This document shows positions 21,961 through 34,040 of a DNA stretch of 64,000 nucleotides, one piece after another. Position 1 is the stretch's first letter, and each line of letters opens with the position of its first letter. This DNA comes from Notamacropus eugenii. Taxonomy: Eukaryota > Chordata > Mammalia > Diprotodontia > Macropodidae. The notes under the pieces were generated by a model, which saw only the letters and a list, made by a program, of their open reading frames with translations, was not told the origin of the DNA and searched no databases. The stretch is taken from NCBI RefSeq assembly GCF_028372415.1, contig NC_092875.1, forward strand, positions 52,708,271 through 52,772,270, written 5' to 3'. A program made the translations under genes and the position numbers.

Positions 21961-22815
21961 ATTTTTCTTTTTTTAAAAAGTATTTATGTATTTGAAACTT
22001 TAACTTTTTTACTTTTAGTTCTCAACATTCATTTCCACAAGGTTTTGAGTTCCAAATTTTCTCCCCATCTCTTCCTTCCCCTCACCCCAAGACACCATGG
22101 ATTGTGATTACCCCATCCCCAAATCTGTCCTCCCTTATATCACACACCTCCCTTCCCTTATCCCTCTCTTCTCTCTTCTTGTAGAGCAAGATAGATTTCT
22201 TTACACAATTATCTGTATTTCTTATTTCCCAGTTGCATGCAGAAACAGTTCTCAACATTTGTTGCTAAAACTTTGAGTTCCAGCTTCTCTCCCTTCCCCC
22301 CTCCTATGCCTACTGAGAAGACAAGCAATTCAATATAGGCCATACATGTGTAGTCATGCAAAAGAATTCTATAATAGTCATGCTGTGAAAGACTAACTAT
22401 ATTTCCCTCCATCCTATCCTACCCTCTTATTCTATTCTCTCTTTTGACTTTTTCCCTCCCCAAAAGTGTTAACTGCTAGTTAGTCCTTCCTCCCATTTGC
22501 CCTCTTTTCTATTATCTCTTTTTCCCCTTTCCCCTACTTTTATGTAGTGTAAAATAGATTTTCATACCAAATTGAATGTGCATGTTATTCCCTTCTTAAG
22601 GCAAATGTGGTGAGAATAAGTTTCACTTTTTCCCTCTCACCTTCCCCCAATTTTCCCCTCCATTGAAAAATCTTTTTCTTATCTCTTTTATCAGAGATAA
22701 TGTGCCCCATTCTACTTCCCCCTTTCTCTTCCCAATATATTCCTCTCTCACAACTTAGTTTTATTTTTTTAGATTTCATTCCTTCTTATTCAATTACCCT
22801 GTGCCCTCTGTCTAT

Positions 22816-22848
<33 letters not shown>

Positions 22849-22902
22849 AACACACATGTATATATACACATACATACAAATATATACATATATATGTATG
22901 TA

Positions 22903-22933
<31 letters not shown>

Positions 22934-22980
22934 TCCCTCCAACTACCCAAATACTGGAAAAGTTTCAAGAGTTGCAAATG
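21961..22980 (-). mobile_element. 3' part of an ORF1-only L1 element (5'-truncated)
   Basis: Matches 8514-9520 along its length: the same 3' end, purine-rich body (minus strand), microsatellite position and 'caactacccaaatactgg' block. It stops before ORF1 at about 22980, next to a T9 run. Confidence 0.85.
22813..22935. repeat. (CA)n/(TA)n/(TG)n compound microsatellite
   Basis: CACA tract, then TATACATA, then TGTG and TATA. It sits at the conserved internal position in the L1-derived element and creates several false open frames. Confidence 0.97.
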
Positions 22981-22984
22981 TTTT

Positions 22985-23649
22985 TTTTTCTGGTTCTGGG
23001 AGCCAAGACGACAGAGGGATACATAATTTCTATCTCCCTCCCCTTGTTGACTTTGATGAGCCCAGAGAATATTTCTCCAGGAAAAACCCTGGAACAGTGG
23101 GAGCAGCAGAAGGAGTAAACAGTATGTGAGGCTAGAAAAATCGCTAAGGAGGGTCCCTCTTGCTGTGGCTAAAGGGGACCAGTAAAGGACCAGAGCTGTC
23201 CCAGATATCCCTACCTCAGCAAACCAGGAGAAAATCCTGAGCCTCAAGTGGGTAAAGTCCACAACCACCAACACCAGGACCCCAGGCATGCTTCAGCACC
23301 CCAGGGGAATTGGGAAGACACTAGCACAGATGGGATCATCAACCACTGAGCTTGTCTATGCTCTAGCTCAGCAAAGGAGACCTCCTGTGGCCAGACCACA
23401 CCTCCCCCACACTTAACAAGCTAGCTCCAGGATAACTGTGGGGAAACTTCAAAAGACATCACCTGGCCTCTTCTTTCCAAGACCAGCCAGCTCAGCACCA
23501 GGCAAGCTTCAGCACTGTAGCTTCTAGCTGAAAGAACCAGAGGCCACCACACACAAAGCCTCAAGTTATAGGCCCAAGAACTATGGGAAAGAGCCCCTGT
23601 GCCCCAGGTGCAGAGACCAACTTTAAAAGTCAGGAAAAGGGTGATTATC
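22985..23649 (+). promoter_or_regulatory. L1 5' UTR
   Basis: The leader of the L1, starting with the 'gggagccaagacgac' signature. It is expected to hold the internal promoter. No specific factor site is claimed. Confidence 0.65.
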
Positions 23650-23843
23650 ATGAGTAAGAAGCAAATCAAAAAAGAAAAGACCATAGAATCTTTCTATGGG
23701 GACAAGGACCAAAAGACAAATGCCAAAGAGGTCAGCATTGAGACTGTATTCCCATCTGAAACTTCAGAAGAGAATATGAACTGGTCTGAAGCACAAAGAA
23801 CCTTCTTGAAAGAGCTGAGGAAGGATTTTAAAAGTCAAATGAG
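23650..23843 (+). pseudogene. L1 ORF1, N-terminal fragment
   Basis: Starts MSKKQIKKEKTIE and runs in frame to DFKSQM, where the nested insertion begins. The continuation is at 27663. Confidence 0.85.
23835..23843. repeat. Target-site duplication of composite retroposon, left copy
   Basis: TCAAATGAG, identical to 27663-27671. Removing one copy and everything between restores a continuous L1 ORF1 frame. Confidence 0.85.
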
Positions 23844-24029
23844 ACCTGACCTCTCTGGGGCTCAGTTTTCTCATTTGTAAAATGAGGAGATTAGACTAGA
23901 TGACCCCTGATGTCCATTCCAGTTCTAAATGTATGATTCATTACCCTCCAAAACAAAAATAAAATTATGTGAAAGGTGTTGGGAATGAAAGAAAAGGGAT
24001 GAGACAAAAATTAGTTTAAAGGACCTGCC

Positions 24030-26700
24030 AGGAGCCAAGATGGTGGAGTAGAAAGACACACATATGCTAGCTCTTACCCCACAGCCCATAAAATACCTGT
24101 AAAGAAGAACTCTCAACAAATTCTAGAGCAGCAGAAGCCACATAACAATGGAGTGGAGGAGATTTCTATCCCAGAGAGACTGGAAAGATGGACAGGAATG
24201 TCTGCCTCACTGGAAGTGGAGCAGAGCTCAGCCCTGCCTTGGCCATGCGGCACCGAAAGGAGCAGAGCAGAGCAGCCTTCAGGGACAGAATCTCCAGTGG
24301 CAGATCCCTCAACCCACAGGTGCGAAAGGTTAGTAAGAGGGTCTTTTCAGCTGGCCAAGAGGGAAGTGGGGTGTCCCCATAACTCAGGCCCCCTCAGGAG
24401 GCAGCAGTAGAGGCAGCAGTGGACAAGGAGCTCCCAAAGCAGGCAGTAGCCCGCATCCATTGTTGAAGGTCTCATCAGAAACCCCCTGAGGGAACTGAGC
24501 CTTATTTGGGAGCCCAGACCTCACCTGAGCAGTTGATCTTAATCTCACACTGAATAGCGACCCTCCCCCTGCCTAAATCTCCTGAGGCTTTGGAGCAGCT
24601 CATCTGACTCTCAGCCCCCACAGCTGAACTGGAGGCGAGGTGGTTGTGGACAGGAAACTCAGAAGTCAAGTAACTGGCTGGGAAAATGCCCCCAAAAGGG
24701 AAAAAAATAAGACTATAGAAGGTTACTTTCTTGGGGAACAGGTGTCTCCCCCATCTTTTCAGTTGAGGAAGAACAAGGCATACTGTCAGAGGAAGTCAAG
24801 GCCTCTGCCTCTAAAAGGAACTTAAACTGGGCTCAGGCAATGGAAGACCTTAAAAAACAAGTTAGCAGCTTACTGAAGGAGAACCAAAAAAATGCTGAGG
24901 AAAATAACAGCTTTAAAAAGAGGCTAACTCAACTGGAAAAAGAGGTCCAAAAAGCCAAGGAGGAGAAGGAGGTCTTAAAAAGCAGAATTAGCCAAATGGA
25001 GGAGAAGATTCAAAAGCTCACTGAGCAAAATAATTCATTGAAAGAGAAAATTGAGTTCAGAGAAATGAATGACTTTGAGTTAAACCAAGCAGTTAGTAAA
25101 CAAAACCAAAAATTTGAAAAAATAGAAGATAATGTGAAACATCTCATTGTAAAAACAACTGATCTGGAAAATAGATACAGGAGAAATAATTTAAAAATTA
25201 TTGGACTACCTGAAAGCCATGATCAAAAAAAGAGCCTAGACATTATCTTCCACGAAATTATCAAGGAAAACTGCCCTGATGTTCTAGAATCAGAGGACAA
25301 AATAAATATTGAAAGAATTCACCGATCACCTCCTGGAAGAAACCCAAACAGAGAAACTCCTAGGAATACTGTGGCCAAATTTCAGAGTTCCCAGATCAAG
25401 GAGAAAATACTGCAAGTAGCTAGAAAGAAACAATTTGAGTACTGTGGAAATACAATCAGGATAACACAGGATCTGGCAGCTTCAACATTAAGGGATCAAA
25501 GGGCTTAGAATGGAATATTTCAGAGGTCAAAGGAACTGGGATTGAAACCAAGAATCACCTACCCAGCAAATGTGAATATAATACTTCAATGGAAAAAATG
25601 GTCATTCAGTGATATAGACGACTTTCAAGCATTCATGTTGAGGAAAAGACCAGATCAGTATAGACAAATTTGACTTTTCAAGAATCAAGAGAAGCATGAA
25701 AAGGTAAACAGCAAAGAAAAATCATAAAAGACTCTCTAAAGCTGAACTGTTTACGTTAGTACATGGAAAGAAAATATTTTTAACTCTTGAATCTTTTCTC
25801 AGTATTTAGGTAGATGGAGAGATTGTACAGACACACACACACACATACACATAGATAGGTAGAGAGTACGGGGTGTGTTATATCAGAAGAGATGATGTCC
25901 ACTCACACAAAAAAATAAAATAGATTAAAATAAAAATTAAGGGGTGAAGGAGGAAAATTCTGGGAAGAGAAAGGGAGTAATGGAATGGGGCAGGCTATAA
26001 CTCATAAAAGAGATAAGAAAAATCTTATTCAATGGAAGAGATAACGGAGAATAGATGGGGAAAAATAAAGCTACTGTCTCCACATGTGGTTGAGGAGGGA
26101 GGGAATAATATGCTCACTAAATCTGATATGAAAATTTATATCACACCACAGGAAAGCAGGAGAGGAGGTGACAAATGGGGGTGAGGAGAATGTTAGAAGG
26201 GATGGCAAATGGGAGAAGAGAGTCACTAGAAATGAACACTTTTGAGAAGGGACAAGGTCAATTGTAGGGGAAAATGAGGGGAGATAGGGTAGGACAGAGG
26301 GCAATATAATTAGTCTTACACAACATAATTATTATGGAAGTCTTTTGCAAAAGAACACATATTTAGTCTGTGCTGAATTGCTTCCCTTCTCAGTGGGGCT
26401 GGGGAGGGAGGGGGGGAGGGACAGAAGTTGGAATTCAAAGTATTAGAAACAAATGTTGTGAATTTTTAATTGCATATAATTGGGAAATAAGAACTACAGG
26501 GAATGGGGTACAGAAATTTATCTTGCTCTACAAGAAAAGAGGGAATATGGGAATAAGGGAAGGGTGGGGGGTGATAGAAGGGAGGGTACATTGAGGGAAG
26601 GAGTAATCAGAATGCAAGGTATTAGGAAGTGGGGGGAGGGAAGTGTTGGGATGAAAAATTGGACATATTATAAAGTGAGGTAAAAGCAATTAGTATTAAA
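24030..26700 (+). mobile_element. ORF1-only L1 element (plus strand copy)
   Basis: The order is 'aggagccaagatggtggag' leader, 5' UTR, ORF1 (24840-25690), CA microsatellite (25829-25850), purine-rich stretch, and an end near 26690 with the typical 3' tail degraded. ORF2 is absent. It is the same lineage as 8514-12171 and 32165-34972. A possible imperfect target duplication (attagtttaaa at 24016, attagtattaaa at 26690) is not firm. Confidence 0.82.
24840..25690 (+). pseudogene. L1 ORF1p, best-preserved copy in the window
   Basis: Open for 222 codons from ATG 24840, then a TAG at 25506-25508. The downstream frame continues to about 25690 with ELGLKPRITYPA and DDFQAFM. It holds a long coiled coil (residues about 1-90), an RRM-like core with NLKIIGLPESHDQ (about residues 118-135) and a C-terminal domain. 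The leader upstream, from 24640, is open in another frame. Only one stop was noticed by eye in the conserved part, suggesting a relatively young insertion. Confidence 0.9.
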
Positions 26701-26911
26701 AAAATAGACTGAATTAATTACTGAGAATATCAATGACATCTTTAGTTTGGGGAAAAGAATTTCAGTCTAAATTTCCCAGAGGAAGGTACTTTGGGCAAAA
26801 TTTGGCATTGATGGAAAAGTTAAGGTTTCAATGGTAAATTTGGCTTTATGATTGCTATTTAATCAGGAACTAGAACATGTGTAGAAAGGCATGTAAGCCA
26901 CTTAAGACTTG

Positions 26912-27662
26912 CCTGAAAAGATGTTCCTTAGCCAAAGTGAAATTATAATCATATTTGAAACCTGGTTATTGGAACTTGCCATTTTTAGATGCTATGGGAC
27001 TATTAAGTGACTGTTCTTCTGAGTCTAACTCCAGGTATGGGTGGCAAGAAAGGTAGACTGAGCCTCCAATCCATTATGCCAGTAAGCTGGTGAGATGCTG
27101 ATATGAACTGCATAAGATGATCTCAAGGGAAGGGTGGGAGAGTGGCTGTTCAGCCTGGGCTGAGGTAGGATTCTCCTGACTCAATTTCCCCACTGACACC
27201 TGGCTGACTTTTAGCCTGACTGAATGCAAGTGGATAATCTAATCCTGCCTGGAATTGACATGAATTTGGGGAGATATTGTATCCCTACAATGTCCCTACT
27301 CTTGGTGGCAATTTCCTATAGTCAAAAGGTTTGTAAGCTTAATACCAGATCTATTCAATTATAGATTATTGGTAGGGGAACATCTGAGGTTAGGTCTAAA
27401 ATTAAGCTATTAAGCATAGGACCTTAGGCCAACAACAATAAGTTAGGGTCCTTTAATTCTTAGAAATACTGTGGAGACAATTAGGTCAAGAGCTTGTGAA
27501 GTTAGCAACATAAATATTATTTGTATCTCAGTTGGTTAACGTTTAAAAAAAAATCTTGTGTAGTCCACATTGTAAATGTTTTAAAAAGAAGTATCACATG
27601 ACCAAAAGTTTGAATTGCTTTTATTTGTTATAAATTGTGTTAAAAATTAAAATAAAAAAAAA
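26912..27662 (+). mobile_element. Retroposed unknown transcript, copy 2 (part shared with copy 1)
   Basis: Starts 'gaaaagatgttccttagcc' and matches the minus strand of 11089-10379 through to the A tail. Shared landmarks include 'ggaacttgccatttttagatg', 'tcctatagtcaaaaggtttg' and 'gaccaaaagtttgaatt'. Copy 2 has an extra 'cttgtgaagttagcaacataaat' segment near 27490 that is absent from copy 1. Confidence 0.85.
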
Positions 27663-28540
27663 TCAAATGAGAAAAATAGAAGAAAAACTGATCAATGACT
27701 TTAAAAATATCAAAAAAGAAATCACAGAAGAATTTAAAAGGACAACTGGACAAATGAAAAAGGAAGTACAAAAACTACCCAGAGAAAAAAACTCCTTAAA
27801 AGGATCAATTGGACAGATGGAAAAAGAGATGCAAAAATTAACTGAAGAAAACATTTTGATAAAAATTAGAATCTGGCAAGTAGAAGCTAATCCATCTATG
27901 AGACATCAAGAATCAGTGAAATAGACTCTAAAGAATGAAAAGATAGATGAAAATGTAAAATATCTAATTGGAAAACCATGTGACCTGGAAAATAGATCCA
28001 GGAGAGAAAATCTAAGCATTATTGGTCTACCAAAAAATCTAAGTATTAAAGGTCTATCAGCCTTTCAGAAGGCTTTCTGAAAAAAAGAGCCTGGACAATA
28101 TCATCCAAGAAATCATCAAGGAAAATTGCCCAGAAGTCCTAGATTCAGAGGGCAAAATAATTGTTGAAAGAATCCACCATTCACCTCCTGAAAGGGATCC
28201 CAAACTAAAAATGTCTAGGAATATCATTGCCAAATTCCAGAACTATCAAGTGAAGGAGAAAATACTGCAGGCAGCCAGAAAGAAACAATTCAAATATTGA
28301 GGAGCTACAGTCAGGATCGCACAGGACTTTGCAGCTTCTACATGAAAAGAGAAAAGGAATTGGAATACGATAAGGCAAAGGACCTAGAACTACAACCAAG
28401 GATTAATGACCCAGCAAAGCTGTGCATAATATTTCAGGCAAGGAGATGGATATTCAGTGAAATAAGGAATTTCCAGAACTTCCTGATGAAAAAACCAGAA
28501 CTCTATAGTAAATTCGATCTTCAAACACAGGTCTGAAGAG
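27663..28540 (+). pseudogene. L1 ORF1, remainder after the insertion
   Basis: Resumes with QMRKIEEKLINDFKN, then coiled coil (KNSLKGSIGQMEKEMQKL), the RNA-binding block near 28000 (NLSIIGLPK-like, with a short local duplication of 'aatctaagtatta') and a C-terminal LQPRINDPAKLCI. Stops at 27922-27924 and 28078 and a frameshift break it. Confidence 0.85.
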
Positions 28541-29190
28541 AGGCACACAAAAAGGTAAACAGGGGAAAAAATTGTTACTCAATATGGGCAAACTGTTTAC
28601 ATCCCTACAAGGGAAGATGATACTTGTTATTCTTGAGAATTGTATATTTATGATGATATATAAAAAGGATATACATAAATAGAGGAAGTGAGAATAAATT
28701 AAATGATGTGATGAAAGCAAATTAGTTTCAAGGGTAGGAAGAGATTGTAATGGGAGATGTGAAAAGGAGGAGGAAGAAAAAAATAAATTACATCACAGGA
28801 AGAGGCACAAAGATATATTACAGTAGAGAGAAAGAGGGGAGGGAGATGAGCATTGTTTGAGAGGTACTCTCATTTGACTGGATTCAAGGAGGGCACAAAC
28901 CACCTGTACCGGCAGTAGGAGGGGAAGGGGGAAAGAAAATAGAGGGGAGGCTAAAATGGAGAGAAGAAGTAGTAAAGGCAAAGGGGATAAAAAGGGAGGG
29001 GGTAGAAAGAAGGGAGGGAAGACTGAGGGAGGCTGCGATCAAAAATTAAAACTATTGTGGAGGGAAGGGAGAAGGAAGAACTAAAAGCATAAACAAGGAG
29101 CAATGGAATGGAGGGAAAGGCAGAGAGTAATCATAACTGGGAATGTGAAAGAGACGAACCCTCCTATAAAACAGAGATAGGTAGCAGAAT
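28541..29190 (+). other. Purine-rich L1 inter-ORF spacer
   Basis: About 650 bp that is A/G-dominated on the + strand, with runs such as 'aggaggaagaaaaaaataaa' and 'gggagggggtagaaag'. It occupies the gap between ORF1 and ORF2. The post-ORF1 regions of the ORF1-only elements have the same texture. Confidence 0.7.
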
Positions 29191-29917
29191 AGATTAAAAA
29201 CTATAATCTAACAAAATTTTTTTTTTTACAAGAAACGCATTTGAAAAAGGGGCATACACACAGTGTAAAGGTAGAATGTTGGAGCAGAATATATTGTGCT
29301 TCAGCTGATGTCAAAAAAGCAGGGGTAGCAATCCTAATCTTAGAAAAAGCAAAAGCAGAAATATATCTAATCAAAAGAGATAAGGGAGCAAACTACATCC
29401 TGCTAAAAGGCACAAAGCAATATCGTTTCTAAACATATGTGCTCCAAGTGGTGTAGCATCCAAATTCTTAGAGAAGTTAAGGGAGTTACAGGAAGAAATA
29501 GACATCAAAACGATACTAGTGGGGGACTTCAACCTTCCCCTCTCTGAATTTGATAAATCTAACCTCAAAATAAGCAAGAAAGAAATTAAGGAGGTAAATA
29601 AAACTCTGGACAAGGTAAATATGATAGATCTCTGGAGAAAACTGGATGGAGGTAGAAAGGAATATATCTTTTTCTCAGTGGTACATAGCACATATACAAA
29701 AATCGATTATGTACTAAGCCATAAAAACCTCACAATCCAGTGCAGAAAGGCAGAGATAGTCAATTCATGTTTCTCAGATCACAATGCAATAAAAATTATA
29801 TGTGATAAAAGACCATGGAAATATGAAAAAAAAATTAATTGGAAACTAGATAATCTAATCATAAAGAATGAGTGGGTTAAAAAACAAGTTATAGAAACAA
29901 TCAACAGCTTCATTTAA
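29191..29917 (+). pseudogene. L1 ORF2 endonuclease domain, broken
   Basis: AP-endonuclease part of ORF2. It shows LVGDFNLPLS (near 29518), KIDYVLSHKN (near 29700) and SDHNAIKI (near 29778). The N-terminal third is frameshifted, and a TAA at 29915-29917 ends the open piece. Confidence 0.88.
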
Positions 29918-32160
29918 GAGAATGAAAATAATGAGACAACCTACCAAATCTTATGGGATACTGCAAAAGCAGTTCTTAGGGGAAGTTTTATATCTTTGAA
30001 TGCCTACATGAAAAAAACAATAGAGAAAGAGGAGATCAATGACTTGGGCATGCAGCTGAAAAAGCTCAAAAAAGAACAAATTGAAAATCCCCAAGTAAAT
30101 ACCAAATTAGAAAAACTGAAAACCAAAGGAGAGACTAATAAAACTGAAATTAAGAAAACCATTGAAGTAATAAATAATACCAAGTTGGTTTGATGAAAAA
30201 ACCAACTAAAATTGATAAGCCTTTGGTCAATTTGAATAAAAAAAAGAAAGAAGAAAACCATATTTCCAATATCAAAAATGAAAATGGTGAACTAAGCTCC
30301 AATGAGGAGGAAATTAAAACAATAATTAAAAATTTCTTTGCCCAACTCTATGTCCATAAATTTGACAGTCTAAATGAGATGAACAATTACTTTAAAAAAT
30401 ATAAATTGTCCAGGTTAACAGAAGATGAAGTTGAATACTTAAATAACCCCATCTCAGAAAAAGAAATTGAACAAGCTATCAAGGAATTCCCTAGGAAAAA
30501 ATCTCCAGAGCCAGATGGAGTTACAAGTGAATTCTATCTAACATTTCAAGAATAGTTAATTCCAAAACTACATAGACTTTTGGGAAAATTTGTGAAGGAG
30601 TCCTACTAAATTCCTTTTATGATACAAATATAATTCTGATACTTAAACCAGAAAGAGCCAAAACAGAGAAAGAAAATTATAGAACAATTTGTCTACTGAA
30701 TAGTAGCAATTCAGTCTACTGAATGCAAAAATTTTAAATATGATATTAGAAAACATAATATTGCAACTTATCACGAGGATAATACATTATGACCAGGTAG
30801 GATTTATACCAGGAATGCAGGACTGGTTAAATATTAGAAAAAATTATTAGCATTATTGATCATATCAACAACAAAACTAACAGAAACCACATGATTATCT
30901 CAATAGATGCAGAAAAAACCCTGTGACAAGATACAACACCCATTCCTACTGAAAACACTGGAGAACATAGGAATAAATGGAAATTTCCATAAAATAAGAA
31001 GCACTATCGATTTAAAATCATCAGCAAGTATGCAATGTGGACAAGCTAGATGCATTTCCAATAAGATCAAAGGTGAAACAAGGATGTCCATTATCACCAC
31101 TGTTATTCAACATGGTATTAGAAATGCTAATTGTAACAATAAGAGAAGAAAAAGAAATTGAAGGAATTAGAATAGACAAAGAAGAAACTAAGTTATCACT
31201 CTTTGTAGATGATATGATGATATACTTAGAGAATTCCAGAAAATCAAGTAAAAAACTACTTGGAATAATAAACATCTTGGCAAAGTTGCAGGTTTTAAAA
31301 TAAAACTAGATAAATCATCTGTATTTCTATATATTACTAACAAAGTCCAACAGCAAGAGGTTGAATGAGAAATCCCATTTAAAACTATGGTAGACACCAC
31401 AAAATATCTGGTAGTCTACCTGCCAAAACAAACCCAGGGGCTACATGAACACAAATACATATCACTTTTCTTACAAATAAAGTCAGATCTAAGTAAGTGG
31501 AAAAACATCAGTTGCTCATGAATAGGCTGAGCTAATATAATAAAAATGACAACTCTACCTAAATTAATATACTTATTCAGCGCCATACAAATCAAAGTAG
31601 CAGATAATTATTTTCTAGAGCTAGAGAAAATTATAACAAAATTCATCTGGAAGAACAAAAGGTCCAGAATATCAAGGGAACTAATGAAAACAAATGCTAG
31701 GAAAGGTGGCCTAGCCCTACCAGATCTCAAATTGTATTATAAAGCAGTAATTATCAAAACCACTTGGTACTGGCTAAGATACAGAGGTGTAAATCAGTGG
31801 AATAAGTTAGGTACTCAAGACATAGTAGTCAATGAATATAGTAATTTACTATTTCATTGACCCAAAGACCCCAGCTTCTGAGATAAGAACTCATTGTTTG
31901 ACAAAAACTGCTGGGAGAACTGGATGACGTTGTTGCTGAAATTGGGCATAGACCAAAGCCTGACATCATACACAAGAATAAAATCCAAATGGATACGTGA
32001 TGTAGGTATAAAGATTGATACTATAAACAAATTAGGGGAGCAAGGTATAGTGTATTTGTCAGATTTATGGAGAAGGGAGAAATTTATGACCAAACAAGAG
32101 ATAGAGAACATAATGAAGTGCAAAATAGATAATTTTGATTATATTAAATGGAAAAGATTT
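29918..32160 (+). pseudogene. L1 ORF2 reverse transcriptase and C-terminal part, broken and truncated
   Basis: Fragments in all frames: [10 protein letters not shown] (near 30513), KQGCPLSPLLFNMVLE (near 31070), LFVDDMMIYLEN (catalytic DD near 31205) and the post-RT block KFIWKNKRSRIS (31640). It ends at FDYIKWKRF (32155). Compared with the minus copy at 61290-62126, about 270 C-terminal residues and the 3' UTR are missing. Confidence 0.88.
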
Positions 32161-33004
32161 GCCAGCTCTTTTTTAATGTTTACTTATTTATTTTTAGTTT
32201 TCAACATTTGTTTCCACAAAATTTTGAATTCAAAATTTTCTCCCCATCTCTCCCCTCCCCCCACCCCATAACGCTTTGCATTCTTATTACCCCTTCCTTC
32301 AAAATGCCCTCCCTTCTATCACACCCCTCCCTTCCCTTAGCCCCTTCTTCTCTCTTTTCTTGTAGGGCAGGATAGGTTTCTATACCCCATTACCTGTATT
32401 TCTTATTTCTCAGTTGTATGCAGAAACAATTCTCAACATTCATTCCTAATACTTTGAATTCCGACTTCTCTCCCTTCCTCCCTACCCACCCATCCCCACT
32501 GAGAAGGCAGGCAATTCGATATAGGTTGTATATGTGTAATTTTGCAAAAGACTTCCAGAATAGTCATATTGTGTAAGACTAACTATATTTCCCTCCATCC
32601 TATTCTATTCTCTCTTTTGACCTTGTCCCTCCCCAAAAGTGTTTACTTATGATTACTCCCTTCTCCCATTTACCCTCACTTCTTGTCTTCCTTCCCTTCC
32701 CTTACCTCACTTGTCCCCTTCTCCCCTACCCTTGTGTAGTGCAAAATATACTTTCATACCAAACTGAGTGAGCATGTCATTTCTTCAAGCCAAATGTGAA
32801 GAAAGTAAGCTTCCCTTTTTCCCTTTCATATTCTCCCTTTTCTCCTACACTGAAGAAGCTTTTTCTTGCCTCCTTGATGAGTGATAATTTACTCCATTTC
32901 ATTTCTCCCTTTCTCCTCCCAATATATTCTTCTCTCACCATTCAATTTTATTTTATTTTTTTAGGTATCATCCCTTCTTATTCAACTCACCCTGTGTTCT
33001 CTGT

Positions 33005-33083
33005 CTATGTGTGTGTGTGTATGTGTGTGTGTATGTGTGTGTGTGTATGTGTGTGTGTGTATGTGTGCGTGTGTGTGTGTGTA
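33005..33083. repeat. (TG)n microsatellite
   Basis: About 38 TG units with periodic TATG interruptions, at the shared internal position of the ORF1-only family. Confidence 0.97.
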
Positions 33084-33199
33084 TAATCCCTCCAACTACC
33101 CAAATACTGAGAAAATTCTCAAGAGTTACAAATATTATCTTTCCACTTAGGGATGTAAACAGTTCAACTTTATAAAATCCCTTGTTTTCTCTTTCCTGT

Positions 33200-34040
33200 T
33201 TACCTTTTCAAGCTTCTCAGGATTCTTGTGTTTGAAAGTCAAATTTTTTATTCAGTTCTGGTCTTTTCATCAAGAATGCTTGAAAGTTCTCTATTGCTTT
33301 GATGACCATTTTTTTTCTCCTGAAGTATCATACTCACTTTTGCTGGGTAGGTGATTTTTGGTTTTAATCTCAGTTCCCTTGACTTCTGGAATATCATATT
33401 CCAAACCCTTATATCCCTTAATGTAGAAGCTGCCAGATCCTGTGTTATCCTGATTGTATTTCCACAACACTGAAACTGTTTCTTTCTGGCTACCTGCAAT
33501 ATTTTCTCCTTGACCTGGGAACTCTGGAATTTGGCTACAGTGTTCCTAGGAGTTTCTCTTTTTGGATCTCTTTCAGGAGGTGATTGGTGGATTTTTTCAT
33601 TATCTATTTTGCCCTCTGGTTCAGAGTAGTTTTCCTTGATAATTTCATGAAAGATGATGTCTAGGCTCTTTTTTTGATCATGACTTTCTGGGAGTCCTAT
33701 AATTTTTAAATTGTCTCTCCTGGATCTATTTTCCAGGTCAGTTATTTTTCCAATGAGATATTACACATTATCTTCAATTTTTTTATTTTTTTGCTTTTGT
33801 TTTGTAATTTCTTGGTTTCTCATAAAGTCAACAGCTTCCATCTGTTCCATTCTAATTATTACAGAACTATTTTCTTCAGTGAGCTGTTGAATCTCCTTTT
33901 CCATTTGGCTAATTCTGCTTTTTAAAGACTTCTCTTCATTGGCTTTTTGGACCTCTTTTGCCAATTGAGTTAGCCTATTTTTAAAGGTGTTATTTTCTTC
34001 AGCATTTTTTGGGTCTCCTTTAGCAAGGTGTTGGCTCATT
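33200..34040 (-). pseudogene. L1 ORF1p, broken
   Basis: Coiled coil (NEEKSLKSRISQMEKEIQQL), RNA-binding block and a C-terminal QDLAASTLRD with PKITYPAKVSM. Stops and frameshifts occur near 33500 and 33760. This copy shows the uninterrupted target site corresponding to 10363-10378. Confidence 0.85.

Larger units (their letters stand above)
23844..27662 (+). mobile_element. Composite retroposon: MIR-like start, novel body, A tail; contains nested L1-derived element
   Basis: Between 9-bp duplications inside L1 ORF1. The outer parts are 23844-24029 (a MIR/CORE-like SINE start, 23848-23931, then unknown sequence) and about 26700-27662 (unknown sequence ending 'tgttaaaaattaaaataaaaaaaaa'). The interior (about 24030-26700) is an ORF1-only L1 element inserted later. 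Without it, the original insert is about 1.1 kb, A-tailed and with target duplication, so it is a retroposed transcript. Its last 750 bp match copy 1 at 10379-11089. The source transcript is not recognised. Confidence 0.75.
22985..32160 (+). mobile_element. L1 LINE with ORF1 and ORF2, split by nested insertion, 3' end lost
   Basis: The 5' UTR starts at 'tggttctgggagccaagacg'. ORF1 begins at ATG 23650, is cut at 23843 by a 3.8-kb insertion and resumes at 27663 in the same frame (SQMR | KIEEKL). A purine-rich inter-ORF spacer of about 650 bp follows (28540-29190), then ORF2 (29190-32160) to the block FDYIKWKRF. There the L1 stops against a minus-strand element. ORF2 C-terminus and 3' UTR are absent to the right, so the 3' end was deleted or rearranged. 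Many stops are present. Confidence 0.85.

Noticed and set aside
22786..23289. 167-codon minus-strand open frame
   Set aside because: It spans a CA/TG microsatellite and antisense L1 5' UTR, with no protein family resemblance.
24016..26702. Target duplication 'attagtttaaa' and 'attagtattaaa' around the nested element
   Set aside because: Needs an indel and lies in AT-rich DNA. Noted only as possible.
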